Of a stretch of DNA of 37,651 nucleotides, positions 17,015-24,255 are shown piece by piece. The number at the start of each line of letters is the position of its first letter. Position 1 is the first letter of the stretch. The translations under genes were made by a program, and so were the position numbers. Source of the stretch: Anaerotignum sp. (GTDB lineage Bacteria > Bacillota > Clostridia > Lachnospirales > Anaerotignaceae); assembly GCA_028710085.1 (NCBI GenBank), contig JAQUSU010000013.1:1-37651 (forward strand), read 5' to 3'. The notes under the pieces were generated by a model. That model did not search any database, was not told the origin of the DNA, and saw nothing but the letters and a program-made list of their open reading frames with translations.

Positions 17015-18085
17015 TTAAACAAAAAATTTTACAATATCTCCGTATAAGACAAATACCATAAGCCCTATCAAAAAGGTAAAACCAAGAAAATGAATTTTAC
17101 TTTCCAGCTCGGGATTTAGAGGTTTTCTGCGAATTGCTTCCACAAGCAGTAAAAGAATTCTTCCGCCGTCCAATGCAGGAATGGGAAAAAGGTTCAATAC
17201 ACCCAAATTTGCACTTAGCACAGCACCAATATAAACCACGTTTTGAATTGCCTCTTTTAAGCCGTAGCTTAAACCTGCCTCATAGCTATCTCCAACCATT
17301 TTCACAATGGAAATGGGCCCGCCATACTCATCCTGCTTTGCAGTAAAGGTGAAAACCCGTGCCAAGCCCTCCGCAGTCAGTTTAATATAGTTCAGCATAG
17401 AATAGTAGCTATATCGCATGGTTTCCAATACAGAAGTTCGTGCATAGCCTTCTACTGTCTCAGAAAACAGGCCGACCTCTACTTCCGGAGAAAAACCAAT
17501 GATATACCCTTGGCGATCTGCATCATATTTGGGAGTCATTTTATAAGAATATACCTCACCCTCCCGTAAAATATCCAAGCGCATTTCTTCACCGCTGTTT
17601 TTATAAATTTGTGCTTCCATTTCATCATAAATATGGATACGCTTTCCGTTAACTCTATAAATTTCATCACCAGCCTGCAGACCAATCTCCTGGGCAGGTG
17701 TATCTTGCAAAACCTCTTTTATTTCCGGCACAGCCATATAGGAGGTTGCAGTAAGCCCAAAAATCATAATAAACGCTAAAACAAAGTTCATAAACGGCCC
17801 AGCAAACATAACTACAAAACGAACCCCAACGGACTTCGATAAAAATGACCGTGGCCCAATTGTGCCGTCCTCTTCTTCGCCTTGCATACGGCAAAAGCCG
17901 CCCAAGGGCAGCAGGCGAATGGTATATTCTGTTTCTCCTTTTTTATGGGAAAAAATTTTGGCACCCATGCCCACAGAGAACTCTTCGACTAAAATACCAC
18001 TTTTTTTTGCGGCAATAAAGTGTCCAAATTCATGAGCAATCACAAGAACACCAATTAAAATCAGCGAAATAATTATGGAGAACAA
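17015..18085 (-). CDS. rseP: Site-2 protease, RseP/RasP family (M50)
   Basis: Intramembrane zinc metalloprotease that cleaves membrane-bound anti-sigma factors and leftover signal peptides. 356 residues. The zinc motif HEFGH is at 18-22 in the first membrane helix, a PDZ domain lies around 115-200 (GLQAGDEIYRVNG), and the third ligand is in PALDGGR (about 305-311) before the last helices. It begins with TTG at 18085 with AGGAGG seven bases upstream; no better ATG fits the conserved N-terminus. The position between dxr and ispG is the common arrangement in Firmicutes. The substrate here is not known. Confidence 0.95.
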   Translation of the reverse strand: MFSIIISLILIGVLVIAHEFGHFIAAKKSGILVEEFSVGMGAKIFSHKKGETEYTIRLLPLGGFCRMQGEEEDGTIGPRSFLSKSVGVRFVVMFAGPFMNFVLAFIMIFGLTATSYMAVPEIKEVLQDTPAQEIGLQAGDEIYRVNGKRIHIYDEMEAQIYKNSGEEMRLDILREGEVYSYKMTPKYDADRQGYIIGFSPEVEVGLFSETVEGYARTSVLETMRYSYYSMLNYIKLTAEGLARVFTFTAKQDEYGGPISIVKMVGDSYEAGLSYGLKEAIQNVVYIGAVLSANLGVLNLFPIPALDGGRILLLLVEAIRRKPLNPELESKIHFLGFTFLIGLMVFVLYGDIVKFFV

Positions 18086-18106
18086 GTCCCAGCCTCCTCT
18101 CGATTA

Positions 18107-19252
18107 TCAGAAAATCAAATTTGTAGCAAAGCTTCTTGCCCAATCATCTGCTTCCAATAAATCTTCTAATGTATATTCATACTTCACAGTATATGCATTC
18201 ATAGTTTGTTCTATCAGTTCCGGAATTTGTAAAAAAGTAATTTTTCCGTTTAAAAATTTTTCAACAGCAATTTCATTTGCTCCATTTAACACAGCCGGCA
18301 GCGTTCCGCCTATTTCCAACGCGTGATATGCCAAGCCTAAGCACCGAAAGGTTTCCATATCGGGCTTTTCAAAGGTCAATACATTCCTTTGGGCAAAATC
18401 CACCTTTGGGAACGGACTTTTTACCCTTTTGGGGTAGGTCAGCGCATATTGGATGGGTACCTTCATATCAGGCTCGCCCATTTGTGCAATAATAGCACCA
18501 TCCTCATATTCTACTGCTGAATGCATTATGCTTTGGGGATGCACCAAAACCTCAATTTGGTCAGTAGCTACGTCAAAAAGCCACTTTGCTTCCATTACCT
18601 CCAAGCCCTTATTCATAAGGGTAGCGGAATCAATGGTGATTTTTTTACCCATAGACCAATTGGGGTGCTTTAAAGCATCAGCTGCGGTAATCCGCATTAA
18701 TTCCTGTTTCTTTTTCCCTCGGAATGGGCCCCCGGAAGCCGTCAATAAAATGCGGCGAATGGCATTGCCTTCGTTGCCTTGTAAGGACTGAAAAATTGCA
18801 GAATGCTCGCTATCCACAGGATAAATGGAAATGCCTTTTTTCTTCGCTAAATCCATAACCAGCTGACCTGCGGAAACAAGGGTTTCCTTATTTGCAAGGG
18901 CAATGTTTTTCCCTGCCGAAATTGCCTCAAACGTAGGCTTTAGGCCCACATTTCCAACAACGGAGGTAACCACCGTATCCACGGATTCCATTGTTGCAAC
19001 TTCAATCAAGCCCTCCATGCCGCTTAACACCTTCGTTTTTGTATCGGCAAGGCGGTCTTTAAGCTTTTTTGCTTGTTTTTCATCCATGACCGCAACAACA
19101 CACGGCTTAAACTTTCTTGCCTGCATTTCCAACAGCTCAATATTTTGATTTCCACTGATTCCTGCCACGCGTATGTGATCCAAGTTCTCAACCACTTCCA
19201 AGGTTTGCGTACCAATGGAACCCGTTGAGCCTAAAATTGAAATTTCTCTCAT
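18107..19252 (-). CDS. dxr: 1-deoxy-D-xylulose 5-phosphate reductoisomerase
   Basis: Converts DXP to MEP with NADPH, the committed step of the non-mevalonate isoprenoid pathway. 381 residues, full length. The NADPH loop GSTGSIG is at 8-14. The metal and substrate site is seen in PVDSEHSAIFQ and the SMGKKITIDSATLMNKG stretch, followed by the EVMEAKWLF motif. ATG start with GAGG upstream. It is 14 bases from cdsA and 21 bases from rseP, so all are co-transcribed. Together with IspG it feeds the isoprenoid used by UppS. Confidence 0.98.
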   Translation of the reverse strand: MREISILGSTGSIGTQTLEVVENLDHIRVAGISGNQNIELLEMQARKFKPCVVAVMDEKQAKKLKDRLADTKTKVLSGMEGLIEVATMESVDTVVTSVVGNVGLKPTFEAISAGKNIALANKETLVSAGQLVMDLAKKKGISIYPVDSEHSAIFQSLQGNEGNAIRRILLTASGGPFRGKKKQELMRITAADALKHPNWSMGKKITIDSATLMNKGLEVMEAKWLFDVATDQIEVLVHPQSIMHSAVEYEDGAIIAQMGEPDMKVPIQYALTYPKRVKSPFPKVDFAQRNVLTFEKPDMETFRCLGLAYHALEIGGTLPAVLNGANEIAVEKFLNGKITFLQIPELIEQTMNAYTVKYEYTLEDLLEADDWARSFATNLIF

Positions 19253-19266
19253 TTTATTTTACCTCT

Positions 19267-20085
19267 TTACGGTTTTACTTTAATTAAGAAAAACATGATG
19301 TAATAAAGTGCCGGTGCAGTCAAAATAACGCTGTCAAAGCGATCCAAAACGCCACCGTGACCGGGAATAAGCTTTCCAAAATCCTTAATTCCATTAATTC
19401 TTTTCATTGCCGAAGCAGCCAAATCGCCAATTTGAGCTAAAAAGGAACCAAAAAAACCTGCCAATCCGCACAACAGCAATAGATTTACATTCTCAAACAT
19501 TACAACATTTCCAATCCATAAGCCATATGCCACAGAAAGCAGAGTGGCGGTAACAATACCACCAATAGAGCCTTCTATTGTTTTTTTCGGACTAAGAGAG
19601 GGAATTAATTTATGCTTCCCAAAATTTATTCCAACAAAATAAGCCCCTGTATCGCAACCAAAGGCTGCAATAAAAGCCAACCATACAAGATATTTCCCAT
19701 AGGAAAATTCACGAATTAAATAAATATGGGATAATAGGAAAAATGCATAAAAAAAGCCAAAAAAGCCTGTCATTCCTTCCATCGCATTCGTTCTATCGTG
19801 GCAAATAACCGTATAAATCATTAGTACCACAAGAAATAGGGATACAAATATATTAAAATAATTATCTGCATTAATAATTTGCTCCATAAAAAAGCCGTAG
19901 AATAATGCGAAGGAATAGCCTATAATATGCAATCCCGTATTTTGTTTTGAGAATGCCTGATAGAACTCATGCATTCCAATCAAACCTAAAATAACGACCG
20001 CGGTTTTTAACCAAAAACCACCGGAAACAACAAGAAATATCAGAAATGGTAGAAGCACCACTGCGGAAATGATTCTGGTTTTCAA
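19267..20085 (-). CDS. cdsA: Phosphatidate cytidylyltransferase
   Basis: Makes CDP-diacylglycerol from phosphatidate and CTP, the branch point of phospholipid synthesis. 272 residues with about eight membrane segments. The family signature is at the C-terminal end: KRINGIKDFGKLIPGHGG followed by LDRFDS. It starts with TTG at 20085 with GAGGTG upstream, one of two TTG starts in this operon (the other is rseP). It follows uppS by 16 bases. Confidence 0.96.
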   Translation of the reverse strand: MKTRIISAVVLLPFLIFLVVSGGFWLKTAVVILGLIGMHEFYQAFSKQNTGLHIIGYSFALFYGFFMEQIINADNYFNIFVSLFLVVLMIYTVICHDRTNAMEGMTGFFGFFYAFFLLSHIYLIREFSYGKYLVWLAFIAAFGCDTGAYFVGINFGKHKLIPSLSPKKTIEGSIGGIVTATLLSVAYGLWIGNVVMFENVNLLLLCGLAGFFGSFLAQIGDLAASAMKRINGIKDFGKLIPGHGGVLDRFDSVILTAPALYYIMFFLIKVKP

Positions 20086-20101
20086 TATAAATCACCTCAA
20101 T

Positions 20102-20839
20102 TTATCTTCCGCCGAAGCGGCGTTCTCTATTCTGATAGTAGTAAATCGCCTTTTCCAAGTCTTTTTTACCAAAATCAGGCCACAATACATCAGTAAAGTA
20201 AAATTCGGAATAGGCAATTTGCCATAATAAAAAATTGCTAATACGCGTTTCTCCACTTGTACGAATCACTAATTCAGGGTCAGGAACTCCTGCAGTATCA
20301 AGATGAGCTTCTATTAGCTCCTCTGAAATTTCCAGTGGAGATAACCCGTTTGCCGCTTTTTCAGCAATTTGTTGTATCCCTCGGCGCAACTCATCTCTAC
20401 CGCCGTAATTCAAAGCGATATGCACAGTCATCCCGTTCTTTGCCTTTGATTTTTCCTCTACTTCCCGAATCTGGTTTTGAATATCCTCATCCAAGCGGGA
20501 AATATCTCCGATGATGTGCATTCTTACGTTATCCTTCAGAAAACGCTGAAAGGAATTTTTTAAATAATAGCGCATTAAATCCATAATAGCAGATATTTCC
20601 TCTTGTGAGCGCTTCCAATTTTCTGTGGAAAAAGCATAAACAGTGATATGCTCAATCCCCATTTCTTTGGCATCGGTAATCAGCCGCTCAAACGCCTCTG
20701 CCCCTGCTTTATGCCCAGCCTGTCTCGGCAAAGCCCTTTTGGCCGCCCAACGCCCGTTACCATCCATAATAATTGCAATATGTTTGGGTAAGCGAGAAGT
20801 GTCTATGGATAATGCTTCTGTTTTTTTCTGAAAAAACAT
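20102..20839 (-). CDS. uppS: Isoprenyl transferase (undecaprenyl diphosphate synthase)
   Basis: cis-Prenyltransferase that extends farnesyl diphosphate with eight isopentenyl units to give the C55 lipid carrier for peptidoglycan and wall polymers. 245 residues. The catalytic Asp26 lies in IMDGNGRWA, and the diphosphate-binding RTSGETRISNFLLWQ with SEFYF near the C-terminus is intact. ATG start with GGAGG upstream. A hairpin lies just before its ribosome site, between frr and uppS. Confidence 0.97.
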   Translation of the reverse strand: MFFQKKTEALSIDTSRLPKHIAIIMDGNGRWAAKRALPRQAGHKAGAEAFERLITDAKEMGIEHITVYAFSTENWKRSQEEISAIMDLMRYYLKNSFQRFLKDNVRMHIIGDISRLDEDIQNQIREVEEKSKAKNGMTVHIALNYGGRDELRRGIQQIAEKAANGLSPLEISEELIEAHLDTAGVPDPELVIRTSGETRISNFLLWQIAYSEFYFTDVLWPDFGKKDLEKAIYYYQNRERRFGGR

Positions 20840-20860
20840 AAATTTCCTCCAAGTAACAAA

Positions 20861-20883
20861 GCCCCTCCTATTACCAGAGGGGC
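20861..20883 (-). terminator. Hairpin between frr and uppS, weak terminator or processing site
   Basis: Perfect GC-rich arms GCCCCTC (20861-20867) and GAGGGGC (20877-20883) are followed on the minus strand by TTTGTTACTT. The U tract is poor, so partial termination or an RNA processing or stability element is more likely than full stop. Confidence 0.5.
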
Positions 20884-20896
20884 AGGTAGTTTAATT

Positions 20897-21454
20897 CTAT
20901 ACTGCAAGGATGTCTTTGCATTTTTCGTCGCATTTTTTATCAATATCTGCAATATATTTATCAGTCAGCTTCTGAATTTCATCTTCCATATCCTTTAATT
21001 CGTCCTCGGTAATTTCTTTTTTCTTTTCAACCTTCTTGAATGCATCTATTGCATCCCGTCTGATATTACGAATTGCCACCTTGGAGTTTTCAGCTTTCTT
21101 TTTGACATCTTTCGTCAATTCTTTTCTTCTGTCCTCTGTTAATTCAGGAAACATCAAGCGAATCACTTTTCCATCACTATTGGGATTAATACCCAAATCA
21201 GAAGCATTAATTGCTTTTTCAACTGCCTTCAATGCACTGCTGTCCCAAGGCTGAATTTGAATAATACGCGCTTCAGGTATGGTAATATTTCCAATCTGAT
21301 TAATTGGAGTTTGTGTTCCGTAATATTCAACAGTAATTTTGTCAAGCACATGGGGGTTTGCACGGCCTGCACGAATTGTTATATAATCGTTCGCCAAAGT
21401 TGTAACGGTCTTTGCCATTTTTTCTTCATAAGGTTTTACTAATTCAGATGCCAT
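20897..21454 (-). CDS. frr: Ribosome recycling factor
   Basis: Splits post-termination ribosomes together with EF-G. 185 residues, exactly the family length. The conserved IRAGRANPHVLDKI region (residues 27-40) and the long helical C-terminal part (LTEDRRKEL, VRNIRRDA-like IRNIRRDA) are present. ATG start with AGGAGG upstream. It lies 26 bases after pyrH in the usual order. Confidence 0.98.
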   Translation of the reverse strand: MASELVKPYEEKMAKTVTTLANDYITIRAGRANPHVLDKITVEYYGTQTPINQIGNITIPEARIIQIQPWDSSALKAVEKAINASDLGINPNSDGKVIRLMFPELTEDRRKELTKDVKKKAENSKVAIRNIRRDAIDAFKKVEKKKEITEDELKDMEDEIQKLTDKYIADIDKKCDEKCKDILAV

Positions 21455-21480
21455 AGCGTTTGCCTCCTATGATTATTAAT

Positions 21481-22188
21481 TTAAGAAACTGTAACAATTG
21501 TACCAATCTTTTCTCCGCTTACCGCGCGGATAATACTTTTCTCTTCATTTAAGCCAAAAATAACGACAGGAATTTTTCTTTCAAAACAAAGGTTGGCTGC
21601 CGCCATATCAATCACCTTAAGATTATTCTTGACAATTTCTTCCGATTTAATCACATCAATCTTTTTGGCATTGGGGTTTACGGCAGGATCATCATCATAA
21701 ACGCCATCTATGTTTTTTGCAAAAAACAATCCATCTACATCAAGTTCGGCTCCTCTTAAGGCTGTAATGGTATCCGTTGAAAAGAAGGGGTGTCCAAGCC
21801 CAGCAGCAAAAATGAGAACTTCGCTTTTTTCTAATCGTGCCAACGCAGCATCTTTAGAAAACAGCTCCGTCATAGTGCCAAAAGGAATTGGTGTTTGAAC
21901 CGTTGCAAAAACACCATTTTGTCTGAAGGCATCCGCCAAATAAATAGCATTCATCACAGTAGCAATCATGCCGATTTGGTCCGCCTTTGTTCTATCCATA
22001 CCAGAAGAAGCACTTCTGCCACGCCAAAAATTGCCGCCGCCCACAACAAGGCAAACCTGCGTCCCCATGTTCAGAACCTCTTTAATTTGAGCAACCAACC
22101 CCCAAATTATTGTATCATCAAAAGTAACGCCATCCTTATCACCGGCCAGAGCCTCGCCACTTAGTTTCAGGACAATTCTCTTATACAT
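21481..22188 (-). CDS. pyrH: UMP kinase
   Basis: Hexameric kinase of the amino-acid kinase family that phosphorylates UMP to UDP; controlled by GTP and UTP in bacteria. 235 residues from ATG 22188, which has AAGGAGG nine bases upstream and gives the standard N-terminus MYKRIVLKLSGEAL. An ATG seven codons earlier (22209) lacks a ribosome site. GGGNFWRG and the DDDPAVNPNA-like segment are typical. A strong terminator separates it from tsf. Confidence 0.97.
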   Translation of the reverse strand: MYKRIVLKLSGEALAGDKDGVTFDDTIIWGLVAQIKEVLNMGTQVCLVVGGGNFWRGRSASSGMDRTKADQIGMIATVMNAIYLADAFRQNGVFATVQTPIPFGTMTELFSKDAALARLEKSEVLIFAAGLGHPFFSTDTITALRGAELDVDGLFFAKNIDGVYDDDPAVNPNAKKIDVIKSEEIVKNNLKVIDMAAANLCFERKIPVVIFGLNEEKSIIRAVSGEKIGTIVTVS

Positions 22189-22280
22189 TGATAACAGCCT
22201 CCTTACCATTCTAATGTATCACAATCTTAACAAAAATACCAGATTTTTTATAAAAGTATAAATTTTCCCTAATTCTCCGC

Positions 22281-22310
22281 AAAAAAGAAACGCCAAGATT
22301 TTGGCGTTTC
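22281..22310 (-). terminator. Terminator between tsf and pyrH
   Basis: Perfect arms GAAACGCCAA (22287-22296) and TTGGCGTTTC (22301-22310) with a 4-base loop are followed on the minus strand by TTTTTTGCGG. It should end most rpsB-tsf transcripts; pyrH and later genes then need readthrough or their own promoter, which I could not place with confidence. Confidence 0.88.
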
Positions 22311-22332
22311 TTTTCAATTTTATAAAAATTGA

Positions 22333-23265
22333 TTAAATCATTGCCTTTGCAACTTCATCTGCGAAGTTTTCTTCTTTCTTTTCTAAGCCTTCGCCTGTTT
22401 CATAACGAACAAAACGTGTGATTTCAATCGAAGCGCCTACTGTTTTTGCAACAGAATCAATATATTTTTGAACTGTCAAATCGCCATCTTTAACATAAGG
22501 CTGTTCAACCAAGCAAAATTCTTTCAATTCTTTTTTCATTCTGCCTTCAATCATCTTTGCAATAATCTGATCGGGCTTGCTTGCGTTTTTCGGATCGCTT
22601 TTTGCCTGTATCGTTAAAATTTCTGTTTCTTTTTCAATGAATTCGGCAGGAACGTCACTTTCAGTGATGAATTTAGGGTTTAAGGCAGCAATCTGCATTG
22701 CAATATTTCTACCCAATTCAACCAATTCGTCGCTTTCATTTTCGCAAGCCAATTCAATCATAACGCCGATTCTACCACCACCATGGGTATAGGAAACCAG
22801 TTTGCCGGACTGTGCTTTTTCGAATTTTTCAAAACGTCTGATGTTAAGATTCTCACCGATAACAGCTACTTGCTGGCTCAAAGCTTCTTTTACTGTATAC
22901 TGAGTATCCAAATCCCATTTTTCTGCAAAGAATGCATCCATATCAGCAGCTGTTGATTTCGTTGCCTGTTTTGCAACTGCCGTAACATAATCTCTAAAAA
23001 TTTGGTTTTTCGCAACGAAGTCAGTTTCGGAGTTTACTTCAATAATCGTACCAATTTTATTATCATCACTCAGGAAAATATCAACAACACCTTCAGATGC
23101 AATACGCCCAGCTTTTTTTGCGGATGCAGCAAGACCTTTTTCTCTTAATAATTCTACTGCCTTTTCCATATCGCCGTCTGTTTCAGCCAGTGCTTTTTTA
23201 CAATCCATCATGCCTACGCCTGTGCTCTCTCTTAATTCCTTTACCATTGCTGCTGTAATAGCCAT
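22333..23265 (-). CDS. tsf: Translation elongation factor Ts
   Basis: Guanine nucleotide exchange factor for EF-Tu. 310 residues. The N-terminal UBA-like part with STGVGMMDCKKAL (residues 15-27) and the TDFVAKN motif that contacts EF-Tu are intact, followed by two dimerisation subdomains. ATG start with CGGAGGG upstream. It pairs with rpsB, with a hairpin in the gap between them. Confidence 0.98.
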   Translation of the reverse strand: MAITAAMVKELRESTGVGMMDCKKALAETDGDMEKAVELLREKGLAASAKKAGRIASEGVVDIFLSDDNKIGTIIEVNSETDFVAKNQIFRDYVTAVAKQATKSTAADMDAFFAEKWDLDTQYTVKEALSQQVAVIGENLNIRRFEKFEKAQSGKLVSYTHGGGRIGVMIELACENESDELVELGRNIAMQIAALNPKFITESDVPAEFIEKETEILTIQAKSDPKNASKPDQIIAKMIEGRMKKELKEFCLVEQPYVKDGDLTVQKYIDSVAKTVGASIEITRFVRYETGEGLEKKEENFADEVAKAMI

Positions 23266-23298
23266 GTTTTTTCCCTCCGTATTTTCTACAATAATATG

Positions 23299-23332
23299 AA
23301 AAGAGCTTCAGCCCGTAAGTTGGCTGAAGCTC
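23299..23332 (-). terminator. Hairpin between rpsB and tsf
   Basis: Perfect 11-base arms GAGCTTCAGCC (23303-23313) and GGCTGAAGCTC (23322-23332), loop of 8, are followed on the minus strand by TTTTCATATT. It is a strong stem with a short U run, so it is probably a partial terminator that lowers tsf relative to rpsB. Confidence 0.65.
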
Positions 23333-23355
23333 GGGCAAATGCCTTGTAATATGAA

Positions 23356-24081
23356 TTATTCAGCTGCTACTTCTTCTTGGGGTGCTGCTGCATCCTGTTC
23401 ACCCTGCTTGGATTCCAGAACTGCATCTGCAATTTTGGAAGCAATCAGCTTTACAGCACGAATTGCATCATCGTTACCAGGGATAACATAATCAATTTCG
23501 TCGGGATCACAGTTTGTATCCACGATTGCAACAATGGGAATACCCAAAGTATGTGCTTCCTGAACAGCAATTCTTTCTTTTCTTGTATCAACAATAAAGA
23601 GCATATCAGGTGCTTTCTTCATGTTTTTAATGCCGCCCAAGTTCTTCTCCAGCTTTTCCATTTCATGCATTAAAGCTGCAACTTCTTTTTTAGGCAGAAC
23701 GTCAAAAGTACCATCAGCCTGCATTTTTTCCAATGCTTTCAATCTTGCAATTCTTGTTTTGATTGTAGTGAAGTTTGTCAGCATACCGCCCAACCATCTT
23801 TGGTTAACATAGTACATGCCGCATCTTTCAGCTTCTTCTTTCAAGCATTCCTGTGCTTGTTTTTTTGTACCAACAAATAAAATTTCGCCGCCGTCAGCAA
23901 TCACCTTACAAACCTCAGCATAAGCTTCATCCGCTTTTTTTACAGTCTTCTGTAAGTCGATGATGTAAATGCCGTTTCTTTCTGCAAAGATGTATTCCGC
24001 CATTTTGGGGTTCCATCTTCTTGTCTGATGTCCAAAATGAACACCTGCTTCTAATAATTGTTTCATTGAAATTACGCTCAT
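23356..24081 (-). CDS. rpsB: 30S ribosomal protein S2
   Basis: Binds the 30S head-platform junction and joins late in assembly. 241 residues from ATG 24081, which has AGGAGG six bases upstream and gives the standard start [19 protein letters not shown]. The frame stays open for 21 codons further upstream without a ribosome site. [12 protein letters not shown] and the [18 protein letters not shown] region are diagnostic. The C-terminal tail is rich in Gln, Ala and Glu. The leader between its promoter and start is about 100 bases and holds a small CCGAC/GTCGG stem, possibly regulatory. Confidence 0.98.
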   Translation of the reverse strand: MSVISMKQLLEAGVHFGHQTRRWNPKMAEYIFAERNGIYIIDLQKTVKKADEAYAEVCKVIADGGEILFVGTKKQAQECLKEEAERCGMYYVNQRWLGGMLTNFTTIKTRIARLKALEKMQADGTFDVLPKKEVAALMHEMEKLEKNLGGIKNMKKAPDMLFIVDTRKERIAVQEAHTLGIPIVAIVDTNCDPDEIDYVIPGNDDAIRAVKLIASKIADAVLESKQGEQDAAAPQEEVAAE

Positions 24082-24189
24082 AGCGCACCTCCTGTGGTTA
24101 GTCCGCCGCATTATTTTCCGAAAAGAAACCGACCCTGTCGGCACCGATCCTTTGGCAATAGATGCGTGTGTTTTAAAGTTACCTTTGGG

Positions 24190-24218
24190 ATTATATCACA
24201 ACTAATTACAAAAAACAA
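24190..24218 (-). promoter_or_regulatory. Promoter of rpsB-tsf
   Basis: Minus strand TTGTTT (24213-24218), a 17-base spacer and TATAAT (24190-24195) with an extended TGA before the -10 box. The start would be near 24183, about 100 bases before the rpsB start codon. Confidence 0.7.
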
Positions 24219-24246
24219 CTATTTCATCAAAGTTTTGTAATTAGTT
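24200..24246. repeat. 14-base inverted repeat over the rpsB promoter
   Basis: Perfect arms AACTAATTACAAAA (24200-24213) and TTTTGTAATTAGTT (24233-24246), 19 bases apart. One arm fills the promoter spacer and reaches the -35 box; the other is upstream. On the minus strand it is not followed by a T run, so it is not a plain terminator for topA. It may be an operator, or a hairpin in the 3' end of the topA message. Confidence 0.6.
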
Positions 24247-24255
24247 TGTTGTTTT

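Noticed and set aside
24082-24144. 21-codon N-terminal extension of rpsB
   Set aside because: The S2 family starts at the ATG at 24081, which has AGGAGG upstream; the extension covers the leader.
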